DNA of 64,000 nucleotides from Ceratodon purpureus. Its lineage: Eukaryota > Streptophyta > Bryopsida > Pseudoditrichales > Ditrichaceae. The stretch is taken from the NCBI GenBank assembly GCA_014871385.1, contig CM026426.1, positions 15,790,650 through 15,854,649 of the forward strand, in the 5' to 3' direction. Position numbers and translations under genes: made by a program. Positions 1-11,146 of the stretch are shown one piece after another. The notes below the pieces were generated by a model, which ran no database searches, was not told the DNA's origin, and worked only from the letters and a program-made list of their open reading frames with translations. Numbering within the stretch: position 1 is the first letter of the stretch; every line of letters starts with the position of its first letter.

Positions 1-199
1 AGCATCAGCCTTGACTTCGAAGGAGGACATCTTCCCTTTACATTCATTCAGCATTGCTAAAAAAAATTCCTAACTGCTGGGTTACCAATAGCTAAAGTCT
101 CAAGTTCAGCTAGGACTGTCTTCATACATTGCAGTTCCTTCTTGGGATTGTCCTCAATAACGGTCTGTTTTCCCCTGTTTTGAGTTGCTTCAACCACAC

Positions 200-2150
200 C
201 AACTGCAGCAATCTAGGTAATCTTGGCTTGTGCACACCCGAGCTGTATAGTGCCCCGCAGCGTCACAGCATACCTGATGATGTCATCAGGTAGAGCATCG
301 GTGTTAATCATCCAGAAAACTTTTACAACATGTTTACAAATATTACCCCTCATTCCCAAGGGGCAATTGCAGTGAGTCCAATCCGAATCGGGACTAGTGA
401 TGACCCATATGGCCGAAAAATTTGTCTGTGAGGCAACATAAGCCACATCCTGCTCCGGACAGATCATAACATGTTCATCTAGGATCTCCTTAGCCTGAAT
501 CACAGCGCTAGCCACGATGTCCTCAACAGCAGCATTGGTGTCTTGGTTAGCGTGAGGCATATTTCTGAACCCCTTCACCCTCATCTCAATCTTGGAAATC
601 CAAGTGGTCTCAAAGTATACAAAAAGGCCTTCGCTTGGAGGTACTTGGACTTCATGAATTGAAAGCGCTCCCTTGCAGCCTTCACGGCCAAATCACCTTG
701 GAGAATCTCATTTCCGTACATGAGATCGGCGCAGGCAGCAAGGATTTCAGCCCGTAAGTAGTGAGCCTTAATTTTCCAGGTGGCATTCTCCAGCCAGGCT
801 TTCCTTGTGTGCCAAAAATAGAGGAGGATAGCCACATCGTCCTTTTTCTCTCCCCGGACAGGCTCTGCCTCAGACCAGACCTTCTTGCGTTTTCAGAATT
901 GTACTTTTTCAAACTCCTGATGTGGAAGGAAAACCTTTCTAGTTAAACCATAAGGTAGATTAAACGGGCATAACTAAATAGGAATGACTACCAAGCTTGG
1001 AACAAAACATGGACAAGTGACTGACCTTATTGCATTGAGTTCGGCGTTGTCATTGTCCACAAGGAAAGCATTCGGTCTCCAATTCGGCTTTATGGCCAGA
1101 CAACGGTCCCGGAGTTTAGTCAGCCAGGGTACAATGTCAACTTCCCTAGACTTCCTCTGAATGGTGAAGGCAATGGGAATTCCCTACTTCCACTCATCAA
1201 AGACCATGACGGTATAAAGGGGGTACTGCATGGTTTCCCAAACAGGCAGAGATCACTATCAGGACAGGGGAAGTTGATACACATTAATAGCAACAGCAGT
1301 CTTGAACATGGAAGAGAATGGCTACGAGGAAATAAAACAAGAAATGATAGAATACCTTGGGGGCATTGGTAGAAAACGTGGCGTTCATGGACAGCGCCCT
1401 CCTATGTCTGTGCCTCAACATCATCTCAAGCTGCCATTCTGTCTATATTGCAAGACAGAATGGGTCATCTTCAGGTGGTGGTGGATCGTTCAACTCCTGG
1501 TTCCCATATTCTCGGTAATGGTACCAGCACTCTAGATTTTTGTCTATCCAGAGCCTCACGCTCATGGCATCGCTGGGATGTTTCTCCCACAACTCCTTGA
1601 CCAACTTGTTCGCAATGTTGTACACATCAGAGGGCATGATAAATGTATCACGAGTGGATGGGAGATTTAGCTGGGCACAACTCATTACCTCAGCCTTGTG
1701 CTCCCCCATCACTTGAGCTAGAGATTTACCTGACCTAAGTGTATCTTCTATCCACTTCTTCGTCGTTGCGGACAAATGCCCAGATAAGCCAGCCCTTTGA
1801 CCACCAAATTCTGCTCCATGGCAAGGCTTCCCCTCTCAGTTAGTGTGGGTCATACAATGGAACTGAATAGTACATAAAGATTCATCCACTTGCAATTGCT
1901 TGGCTACGAAATTACACTGGCAGCCCCGTTTAATGGACATGTCGGATTGCACTTTGCTGACCCTTGTCTTCCTCTTTGGCTTTGAAGATAGGTCGATCGA
2001 TTCTTGGGCACGCAACAACTGAATTCGTGTGACCTCCTCAAGGTCCTCCTCCTCAGCTTCCTGATTCAGGTCAGTTAGAGGTTCCTTCTTTCCCTTTTTC
2101 TTTGGACGGGCTTGTTTTTCAGCCTCCTTTGCGGCTTTGTCCACCAACTT
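200..2150 (-). pseudogene. MULE/FAR1-type transposase remnant with SWIM zinc finger
   Basis: Reading the minus strand from about 2150 to 213 gives scattered pieces of a Mutator-like (MULE) transposase. First comes a Lys/Glu-rich stretch ending in a FAR1-like DNA-binding segment (RGCQCNFVAKQL). A helical linker follows (1775-1443), then the start of the transposase core near 1400 (ALSMNATFSTN, where the family normally has Asp in place of this Asn). Near 1170-1030 is a core segment (IVPWLTKLRDRC, then FLVDNDNAEL), and at 213-584 a C-terminal SWIM zinc finger with the pattern C-N-C then C-K-H. The pieces lie in different frames with stops between them, for example just before GIPIAF near 1180. 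MULE transposases cut and paste DNA in the nucleus. I saw no convincing terminal inverted repeats. A domesticated FAR1 gene is less likely because the core is broken. Confidence 0.7.
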
Positions 2151-4290
2151 CTATGCCTTCTTCAAAGCCTTTTTGTGATTGGTTGAATTCTTCCTTTGCA
2201 CGAGGACATGAGAGAAGGCTTTCTTGATTTCTACCTTGTACTGCGGACTATAATGCTCTGGACCGTACTGGCACTAGTAGCTGCACACAACAAACAGAGT
2301 GAAGTGAATGTACAGCGTGGACTGACCCTAAATCTTGTACCTGGACAGGGAAAGATCTGTACGCAAGAAAGAATTATGAGCAGATACATTAGAAGGTGGC
2401 ACTATAAGAATCCCATGTTTTTCAAGACATCACGAATCATGTTTAAAAAAACAAGTGGACGTTGGAAAGGATGTCGTGTAGACATGGAAACATCTAAGAC
2501 GCAGCCAAAAAAGATGAGGACATTCAAAAAAACATGCAGACATCTTCGTAGCACGCCCATCTCCGTGTGATTTCGGGGGGTAGTGAAGTGTGCAATGTGG
2601 ACGCCACGTCCACGACACATCAGCGAAGTTTTTTCCAGGCAGTGCCACATGGAAGGAGAATGTCATCACTGCCATGGTGACGTGGTAGACCACGTAGACC
2701 CACCATTTTTTGATGTGGCAGCGCGAAATTCTGACGTTTCTATCGCGAAGGAGTGACGTGGCATGCCACGTAAGCACAGTTTTTGGTGATTTTCAAGTCA
2801 AAATTGCGTTACTGTTGATGTCACCTGGGACATCACCCTGGTTTCCAAGACGTCTATGTGGTGGCAGCGTGATGTCCACGCCGATGTCTGTGCGGACATG
2901 ACTGTGTCCAACATTTGTTATAGTGGACATCCCCATATTTTAGGATTTGCCATGGTTGACATGGCCATGTCAACGTGTACGGGATGTGTGGAAGGGTGTT
3001 TTTGCAGACATGAAGGTGTTTTGCAGGCATGAAGGTGGCATTTGATCACAAGGAAGTGAAGGAAACAAGATCACATGAAGAAAGGAACAAGGGAGGAAAG
3101 GAGACAAGAAGAAGATGGAGAACAAGAATGAAATTAAGAAAAAAGAAACCCCTCGAATGTTTTTGAAGTACCATTCAGTATTTAGGTTGCCATTTCTCCA
3201 TCCTAGCTTTGATTGGGACGTGCCTTAGCTTTTTGGAAAGCTAAGTTCCTTGTGCATCTACCCTCATAAAATCTCAGAAGCATAGGATCAAAATCCTAGG
3301 AATGATTGCTAAAAATCCGAGACCCTTCCTCCAGCCCCACTCCTTTAACAACACCAACTTCGGAAGGCAATATCTCACTCCCTATAACTCGGATTTGGAC
3401 GTGCTTACTACCATTGAAAAGCCCTACAAGAGATCTACAATTGTATCAATTCTCAATCTACTTGGACAAGCAACAAGGGACTGATAGGGAAAAGAATGGG
3501 AGACACTCCATGGAGTAGGAAGAAAACACAAAAAGCTTGAAAACAAGCTCTCAAATACAAGATTTGAAGCCGCCGAAGTGGCGGCTCATTGTAACCCTAC
3601 CAAGGCTCAAAGCCCTAATCTAAGGATGAATGTTGCCACCAATGAACAAAAAATGGATGAATGAACGTCACGATGTCTCGACACATGTCTGTGTCGACAT
3701 TTTCTGAGACATGCGGACGTCTTCGTAAAAACATTAGAGAAGAAATTTGATATTGTAAATTTCATTTACAAAGAAAAAATTAAAAAAGGTTCTTCTATTC
3801 CTCTTGGCCTTTTTCTGCTCCCTTTGCTGATCCTGCCCTTCTTGTGATTTTTTCACTACGGGCAGGAAGTTAACTCGCAGCCCAGTAACTTCCAGCCCAT
3901 TTTACCGTCCGTAAAAGCAAGGCCATTGTCGATGTGGCAATTTGTGTTTAGAGAGATGTCCTTTGCCATATCCCCATAGACGCGGACGTTTTTCCAAACG
4001 TCTTTGCGTTTTTAGGCTAGCATGCGCGTGTCTAGGCACAATAAGCCCACTTTATCTCAAGAAACGCATTAACATCCTCACAATCCTCAAGACATGATTG
4101 ACCGCAAAGAGACATGACAAAAACACGACCATGTTTTTGGAGAACATCCCCAAAAACACAAGTTTCTGATATTGTGAGGAAAATGTCGTACCTTATTTCC
4201 TGCACTGCAGACTCTTTACAGACCTATTTCTAGTCGTCCTTTTTCATGCACTTTCTGGACTACTCCACGAATGTGCATGGGTGTTGCCGC
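2151..4290. other. Non-coding stretch, possibly the subterminal part of the MULE
   Basis: No gene is visible. Between about 2440 and 2990 and again at 3660-3740 short words such as GGACGT, GACATG and CCACGT recur in both orientations. The segment at 2533 (ATGCAGACATCTTCGTA) resembles that at 3710 (ATGCGGACGTCTTCGTA). Such interspersed short repeats are common at MULE ends, but I could not pair terminal inverted repeats or a 9-bp target duplication. Confidence 0.3.
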
Positions 4291-5310
4291 CCGGCCATCT
4301 CCCCCTCCAGAAAATCATCTAATCAATCCCATGGGATAGTGGCTTGATGGTTCCTCTACGCTTGCCATTTCCGACGTTGGTTTTCGCCTCCCATTGGAGA
4401 TCAGATCTACTAAATGGACCGGGGGGTGGTCTTTGGATAGAAGCCCTGACCTACTTAGGCATTTTTCTCTACGGCGCCCTCTTCGAGTTCTCAGTCGGCA
4501 GTGATGCCTCTCCATTGCTGTCTCCTACAGCCGCGACCTCTCCAACCTCTGGGTCGACAGCCGTCTCCACTTGCTCTACATCGCCGGCCCGGACAGGTGC
4601 CTCGAAAGTCTCAGCCTCCACTCTCCGGCCTCCTAAGGTAGCAGATCCGTCGCTGTTAAGAAATGGCCCATGGGATGCCTCAGCAACAAACCCTAAGACT
4701 CCGACCTTAGCTTGGGGTCCATCTCCAGCAATCCTTGGCTTCTCCAAAAAAAGGTCCATGAGCCCCATGTCTTGTGAAACCGGGCACAATGGTATCGTCC
4801 TCCCATCTCCAGTCCTCTTCAACAAGATTGAGATTGACAACGATGCCTGAAGGTCCAGGATCAGGACGCCCAATCCAAGCAACGCGTTCATGCGGACCGA
4901 TCCCCTCCTCCCCACAATTGATCTGCCAAAGTCCATCCACATAGGCCACAGAATTAACATGAACAGCGCCCACACAGTCCAATAAACCTTCCTCCTGGAA
5001 AACCTCACCTGCTATGAGGTTTTTCCAGGAATTATCTCCCTCTCCCATTTCATGGTGAAAGCGACCTCACCCTCCAACCATGATGGGGTCAGCGAAATTC
5101 TAAATTCGAATTTTACAATGGGACTCGAAATTCTAAATTCCAATGGAGACTTTACATCCTTGTCAGGGAATGAGTATGTGCGTGGATGAGATTGTAAATG
5201 AAATTGTACAGTATGACGTGCTCTCGACATCCATGACAATTTCACGAGGACCGTAGACCAATTAATAAGGACCACGTATTCAGCCTTCTGTGCATACGTG
5301 GACAATGTAC
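4290..5310 (-). other. Unidentified TE-like coding remnant
   Basis: This block is clearly richer in GC than its surroundings and holds overlapping open frames on the minus strand of up to 179 codons (4469-5008 and 4707-5048). The readable peptide has a Trp/Gly/Asp-rich core (for example GPHERVAWIGRPDPGP) followed by an acidic Ala/Glu/Val-rich tail. I do not recognise the family. The composition resembles ORF1/gag-like proteins of retroelements, which is an inference only. Confidence 0.25.
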
Positions 5311-5889
5311 CCGGATTGCTCGTGGCCTGGAACAGTTTGGATTCAGAACCGGGTATATACAGTTGAGAACGTGTTCATGGACTTGATACTATGACACGTG
5401 GTATATATCCGGTTTATGTTGTTTCTAGTGGCAATGTGGGTTGAGGATCAGGGACGAATACATGTAGCATGTAGTGGATCTTGCAAAAGGTACATCGTGG
5501 CGGATATTTCAGTCACAACGACATAGTTAATGCACAACATAATACATAAGTGCATTGATCAAAATTGTGTACAAGCTTCCAGTCCGACAGGATGTCAATA
5601 GATGTCATTTTCTACACATGAATAGGCAAAATCTAAGAAGTTGATTACGGCACTATGATAAGTACTACTGCCCTATCGAGTTTGATATCAGACTTGAGCT
5701 GTGTCCAACTTGATACATATTCAAGTTACGTTGTAGGTATCATTAAGACGTGTCAATGCTGGATTCATTGTGACATTCCGAAGGAAACTCATCATATTGT
5801 TGAGGAACTAGAATGTATATGTCCGTCAACAACGGTGTTCACAAAAAGAGAGATGGTAGTACGACTACAGACCGTAAATTCGTGAGTCA
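5311..5889. other. No gene seen
   Basis: Mixed-composition sequence with one 76-codon open frame (5655-5885, plus) that matches nothing I recognise. It may belong to the interior of the fossil retroelement at 5890-6300, but no domain supports this. Confidence 0.3.
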
Positions 5890-6300
5890 TGTGCACAAAA
5901 TCTGCTGGAACCAGTTCAAAAGACCAAGTTGACAGACGTAGGGGAGTCGAGGCTCACAGTCCCTTCTTGAAGTCGAGGACAACCTGTATGTTAGCGAGGT
6001 CGTCGTCAATTTTGGCGCAAGCTTTAACGTAATCTTTCTCTGACTCCGCAAGATTGCTGACGAGTCCTTACAGTAGGAGCAGGGTCTCTACTAATTAAAC
6101 TTGCTCTGATACCATGTTGGAATTCATTTCTTTTTTTTCCTGCTTTCATTAATGGAGTATTAATAGACACAGTAACAAAACCTCTAACCACTAGAAGGTG
6201 CACTGTTTGTTACAACACACTTCCGACCACGGTTACTAATAGTAAATTAGCTACTACTAAACTACACAAAGTGCAATTTGACAAGTTAAAATAATTCAAT
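5890..6300 (-). mobile_element. Fossil LTR-retrotransposon end (LTR plus primer-binding site)
   Basis: At 6103-6114 the minus strand reads TGGTATCAGAGC, the classical plant primer-binding site matching initiator methionine tRNA. The sequence abutting it on the right begins TGTTGGAATTC at 6115, the usual start of a plant LTR. The element therefore lies on the minus strand, with an LTR to the right of 6115 and the interior to the left. A short gag-like peptide may follow the binding site. The far end of the LTR and a partner LTR were not found, so this is an old, incomplete copy, probably Copia-like. Confidence 0.5.
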
Positions 6301-8131
6301 AACATAAATACATGAATTTGAGGTTCTTAGACATTAAATATTATAGTGAGTTCTTAAAAAAAAAAAATTATAATTAGTTTACGGTAAGAAATGTATAATA
6401 CAGAAAATTAGGCTTTTAATTTGAAATTTTAGAAAGTGTAATATGTAATTTAAGTTTTCAACTTCATTTTATTATTACTAACCAACATCTATTTTAGAGA
6501 ATCAAAATTTACTTCAAAAAACACAATTTACTTGTCCTTTTTATTCCTTTTAGTCAAAATCCAAAATTAAGACAGAATCCGTTATTTTCACAATAGGACA
6601 TGAAAGAAACCCAAAAACATTTCCAAATTCATTGCTATTGATTCGTATTGGTTAATCATATGTTAGGTATACAAGGTTTAATGTTACCCAAGGCCAAGTT
6701 AATTCCCAAACACTTGTGGGGAAGGTTAAAAATGTGCACAGTGATTGTAAATATGCAGAGACAGTCATTTCTAGCACGCCAACCGTGCCCGCACTCTTTT
6801 GATGTTGGGTCTGTTGATTTTGTTTTGATTTGAGGCTTCTGAGATGTGATTTTCTGGATTGCAGAGTTTTATGCGCCATGCATATTGCACTAGGGTTGAA
6901 TTTCGTAGCTGGAGGTGAATTGCTGAGATTGAGGTTAAACCAGGAGTCTGGATATATAAAGCGGGGACAGACTTTGCACCATTTGGAATCCTAATCATGT
7001 GTGGTCTCTCCACTTCTCTCGGAGCTCTGAACAAATCATAGAAGTAGTCAAGATTTTTTGACTCCAAAATTGGAAAGATGGAGGTAACCTTGGCATTGAT
7101 GCGAGGACTACCAATATAAGGAGCTCAATTACAAAGAGGCAGAGTCCCAAACTTGTGCAGTTAAGAGGATGGTGGGGGAGTGTTAATTATGAGGAGGCTT
7201 GTCGTGTGTGCTGCACAGGAAGTTGAGTTTGATACGAGGGAGATTGCTAGACTCAAGAGAGGGAGTTGTCCATTTAGTGAGTACAAGAGGAAGGAAAGAG
7301 AGAAAGGATGCAAGATAGGCAAAAAGAACGAACCTCTAGGAGGTGGATTTACAATCCATCGATGGAAGGTGGAGATACAAAGGATCTAACGAAGACACAC
7401 AATGCGGTCGAGCGTTCCACTTTGGACCAGTGGAAACCTTGTTCCAATTGTATTATATGGACCCAAAGATTTGGCGCCAAATTATTGCCACATAAGCTGC
7501 TATGTAGGATATGTTGATGCTTGGGACCAGCCTTAGTATAAAACCCTTGGGCCCAATTTGAAAGAATCGAGCAATCCTATTAGTTGAAAGTTGAAAAGTT
7601 TGGGCCAGCCCTCAATCCGGCCCCGAGAAAAAACTTGACCTTAGAATGTTTTGATGAGAAATGATCAAGTAATATAGAGATTAAGATGACGTAAAGCAAC
7701 TTTCCAATTGAGATTTATCTTACAACAAAAGATTTGTTAATATCATTTTTACCCCACTTTACCAAACTATCCAATTTTTAGCATCTTATAATACTAAAAA
7801 ATAATATTTCTTCTAATCAATGAAGATTCTTGACTTCAAAATTGATCTACATTATCAAAAAATTAAAAATTATAAAATTAGATAGTTGAAATTTCTTATC
7901 TTACTTCTATATGGTATAAAATGTAATATTTTTGTATTTATTCCTATTATAGTAAAATTTAAAAAATATATAAAAATAAAATTATTTTTAATTGTATTGT
8001 ACTTTAATATATGTTATCTTGAAGCTATCTCTAGCTTGTTGTTACAAAAATACCTTGAGAGTATGATGTATAATGTTTTATTTTTATTTTTATTGTATAA
8101 TTTAATAAGTGCTTATAGAATTATTTATATA
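6301..8131. other. AT-rich intergenic DNA with one repeat segment
   Basis: No gene is supported. The part from about 6940 to 7110 is related to 41830-42000 and is listed separately. The rest is AT-rich with short chance open frames. The A at 8131 is the flanking base of the Helitron inserted next to it. Confidence 0.4.
6940..7110 (+). repeat. Dispersed repeat, copy 1 (TATA-box-like segment)
   Basis: The sequence starting TATATAAAGCGGGGACAGAC is clearly related to 41830-42000 (TTTATAAAGCAGGGACATAC). Both continue through 'GCACCATTTG', 'CCTAATC' and 'TCTCTCGGAGCTCT'. Both have a TATA-like word about 70 bp before a CT-rich stretch, which looks like a promoter and 5' leader. The parent gene or element is not known. 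Confidence 0.5.
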
Positions 8132-8161
8132 CTAGTGGGACCCGTGCCGTTGAGCACGTTG
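8132..8161 (-). repeat. Helitron A 3' terminus (hairpin + CTAG)
   Basis: The plus strand reads CTAGTGGGACCCGTGC and continues into CGTTGAGCACG. The 5-bp stem CGTGC/GCACG encloses a 6-nt loop and ends 11 nt from the tip. It is identical to 13432-13461 over 30 bp, after which the two elements diverge. This hairpin is the replication terminator in the rolling-circle model. Confidence 0.9.
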
Positions 8162-8599
8162 AGCTTGGATTGTTTAAGGCCATAACATTCATCAACATGC
8201 ATTGTAGTAGATAGTGGAACATGTGCTATTGACCACATTGATATTAGTTTAATGTTATGAACTTTTATGTTAAATATAAATAAATATATAATATCTTAAT
8301 CATTCAATGTTGGAATAATGTGGTTTAAAGTTTATAAAATTTCATATGGAAATGTCTATAAGAAAATTTAAAAACTTAGTAAGTCTAATATTAGCAACCG
8401 TGACTCTACTACAAAAAAACTAAAGCTTACTAAATGCCCTAATGTAGCACATTTGGGTGCGTCAGGAGGAGTCTGGAGCTTGTAACCCACGGGCAAGAAT
8501 AGGTGCCATGTAGGTTTGACATGAATAATTTTTTAAAAATGAGCAGAGGTGTTGAAAAATTTGTTATTTTGTCAAACATGCTACACAAAATTTAGTGAA

Positions 8600-8665
8600 A
8601 TATTTGGAATTTCTTAAAATCAAAATCAAAATCAAAATCAAAAATCAAAATCAAAATTGTGAAAT
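8600..8665 (+). repeat. (AAAATC)n microsatellite
   Basis: About seven units of AAAATC with one-base variants, inside Helitron A near its 3' end. Confidence 0.85.
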
Positions 8666-8699
8666 AAATAAATTAAATAAAAAAAGGTGTCATCAACAA

Positions 8700-9440
8700 T
8701 ATGTTTCCAAATTCGGTGGGCCAAGCTATCCAGAATCCCGAACCAAAGTGAACTGGGTAAACAACACAAACAAGCAGTTCATTGTCTACACAGAGCAGGC
8801 AGGTGAGTATGATCAACAAGGGAATCGTGTTCCGTCTTGGTCCAGGGGCCAGCAGCCGGTAACTTTCTCCACACGCCGAGACTTTCAGACATAGCAAACA
8901 TCTTGATCGATTCTTCAAATGACTCAACTCTACCAGCCCTACTTAATAATATTGTATGTCACTCTCTTTCTTCTTCTAGAACAAAATTATTCTTGAGTGA
9001 ACCATGGCTCGTTTTCAATTGATCCTTGGGAAGACCTCGAACGGGATGGATTCGAGAACAACTCCGTAGACTCCACCGTCTCTCGAGTTTGCCTTCAAGT
9101 TTCTAAGCTCCGCAAGATATCACCTATTGTGTAAAAATGAGCTCAACACTGAGAAACACTGGAACAGGACTTGCTCTCTGGTAGACTTGAGCTGCCTATG
9201 AGAGGGAGCTGGGATAAATTATGCTCACTTCTGATGATAATGGTTCAGTTATCTTAGTGGAAATACTTCTCAGATTAGGCATTCAAAGAACAGGCTGAAT
9301 TAGAAGGACGTGAGCTTAGCAAAGAAACCCTGACCTCTCTAAAGCTGATGCTATAAATTTGTTCTCGTCCTTTCTGCAAGTCTCTCCAGGTTTTAGTGTC
9401 GTTGAATTTGAGAGGTGAATTCAGGGATTCGCATAAATCT
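8700..9440 (+). other. Coding-like segments opposite to TIC22 inside Helitron A
   Basis: The plus strand shows short open segments of coding character. One at about 8708-8800 (ends TVNKQ-like, FIVYTEQ) is followed by GGTGAGTATG, a good splice donor. One at about 8870-8953 reads LSDIANILID then STLPALLNNI and is followed by GTATGT. A third, at about 9025-9130, reads WEDLERDGFENNS. These could be exons of a second gene captured in the opposite orientation. I do not recognise the protein, and the joins are not shown to be in frame. Confidence 0.3.
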
Positions 9441-9870
9441 GCCGTTGGGCACATGTTGTTAGTATATACTACCCACAAATAGACACACAGTGAAGTGTAG
9501 TTTTAAAGGAGCCCCACATCCAATTGCACTCAGTAGTATATAGACATGCTTGCACGTGAATATATACTGATATGACCCACATTAAAATTACATGCAATAA
9601 TCTGTAGGATAGAGTTCTTTATTTGGAGTTAAAAGCAGCAGGAAGATATAATTTTGACATAAAATGGTTCTCTAGAGACACAGTCCGAACAATCAGCAAT
9701 CAGTCACTACTCACTCAAGGAGTAGACAAGTGACACAAATTCTCAAGCATATACACAACTCAGCAAGAAAATACGATGGTAATAAATCCTTATTGTCTGC
9801 GTATTTCTCAAATATTTAGGTGCCTAAGAAAATCCACGAGACAATTTCAGACCAAAACATAGTCAAATAC

Positions 9871-10965
9871 CTCAAGTGCGTTTCTAACTTGACGAGGATC
9901 TGGTAAGAAACAAAATGCAATGCCTTCTGTGCTAAGCTGGTAAACCTGCCAGAACCATGGAAATCCCGTTAAGAATTTCATTTTAAAAAACCTCACTCGA
10001 TACACACACATGCTCTGGATATTACAAGACAGAGATTTAACATTAGGGTTTAAGAAAATCTGAATGCTCACCTTGTCGAGTGACACTGCAACAACCTTGG
10101 CTCCACGGCCCAGGGACGGTTCACGATCCCGAACCTGCGTGCAGATGGGAGTGCAGATCATTCCCCATGTACCGTACATGTTGAAAAAAAATTTTGCAAC
10201 TCTCATGACAGAAAATTCCAACCAGTAGCAAGTGTAGCGTAATCAAACTCCACTTCATCAAGTGAACTAACGAATACTTGCAAGAGCAGGCTCACATATC
10301 AGCTCTCATTAACAGAATGCTGGATAACCAGAGAAATGACAATTCTGCACTGCAATGCTTTAGCTACTCAAGTTGTAACTTAAAAATATAGAAATGCCAT
10401 TCAAATGAGTAATCAATACCAGAATTCAAAATCACGATCAATACTCGCAATGCAATCATCTCCACAAACCACAAATACCTGCGACAGAAGCGCTTCAGCG
10501 TCAGCTTCTCGGAAGCAGAAAATTCCGAGAGACTTCGACGTATTCAGGTCCAAAACCAGCACAAATTCATTAGACGAATTGCTCACAGTGTACACCGGAA
10601 CCCCGTCCAACCTCTTCGACACCTGCTCAGCGCTCATCGCAATATCAAACACATGCTTCCCTTCCACTCCCTCCCCACGCACAGGAAATCCAAGCGACAA
10701 CGCAGCCAAGAGCGGCCTCGGAGCCGCTCCCTGGCTCCTCGCCATCCGCACCACCGCCTCCACCGCCGGCTGCACCTGCGCTGCAAACCCTGACAACCTC
10801 ATCCACAACTTCTTCTTCTCCAAATCCACTTCCGCACTCTCTCCCCGCCTCCTCCCAATTGCCTCCACTCTCTCCACCGCCATCACTCTCCTCTCCTCCA
10901 CCACCTGCCCGAGCCGCGCCACCGCGCTCCCCCCCTCCTGCACCGCAACCCCGAGCCAATTGGGA
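9871..10965 (-). pseudogene. TIC22: TIC22 (chloroplast import protein) fragment, three exons, captured in Helitron A
   Basis: Tic22 acts in the intermembrane space of the chloroplast envelope during protein import. Three minus-strand exons join in phase 0 through intact GT-AG sites: 10965-10479, 10134-10072 and 9945-9871. They read through the family's conserved core: GVPVYTVSNSSNEFVLV, KSLGIFCFREADAEALL, then LGRGAKVVAVSLDKV, YQLSTEGIAFCFLPDP and QVRNALE. From memory these match Arabidopsis Tic22 segments such as VSNTNNEFVLI and FRFLPDP. The initiator Met and transit-peptide start are absent because coding sequence begins directly at the 183-bp Helitron end. The C-terminal third (family segment near FDGVPVFQSDLL) was not found, although the last exon ends in a usable donor (GAG|GTATTT). 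All three exons lack stops and shifts, so capture is recent or the chimera is constrained. Most likely a gene fragment, with the real TIC22 elsewhere. Confidence 0.85.
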
Positions 10966-11146
10966 TCAAGTAGCACTGCAAGAATGTGTCGCCTTCTTTC
11001 TCCATCAAACCGTTCGCAACTGCACCCTGCGCGCTACCACTGCCGTAGCGGTCCCCAAGGCACATGCTAAAGGTGTGAGTTGTCTCCTTGACGGATTCCG
11101 GCGTGGAACCGTCGAGTGAGACATCCATGCTCATTTGTATAATAGA
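10964..11146 (-). repeat. Helitron A 5' terminal region (183 bp)
   Basis: It differs from 15877-16059 at only three positions and has no indel. Host-gene sequence starts exactly at its inner edge in both elements. It holds an inverted repeat at 11082-11122 (GTCTCC-TTGACGG against CCGTCGAG-TGAGAC), a near-perfect stem with single-base bulges. It is open on the minus strand (starts MSMDVSLDGS), but its conservation is that of a terminal sequence, not of a gene. Confidence 0.85.

Larger units (their letters stand above)
8132..11146 (-). mobile_element. Helitron A: non-autonomous Helitron carrying TIC22 exons
   Basis: On the minus strand the element begins TCTATTATACAAATG at 11146 and ends CCCACTAG at 8132. 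It is flanked by A on the 5' side (position 11147) and T on the 3' side (8131), the A^T target of Helitrons. The 3' end carries the diagnostic hairpin (stem CGTGC/GCACG, 6-nt loop) 11 nt before the terminal CTAG, which fits CTRR. The first 183 bp match Helitron B (13432-16059) at 180 positions with no indel, and the last 30 bp are identical to it. No Rep/helicase gene is present, so it depends on a relative for movement. Its cargo is three TIC22 exons in the same orientation as the element, plus unidentified coding-like segments near the 3' end. Length is 3,015 bp. Confidence 0.9.

Noticed and set aside
10883-11134. A gene starting MSMDVSLDGS on the minus strand, seen again at 15766-16047
   Set aside because: It is the Helitron 5' terminal sequence. 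The similarity stops exactly at the 183-bp edge and the frames run into unrelated cargo.
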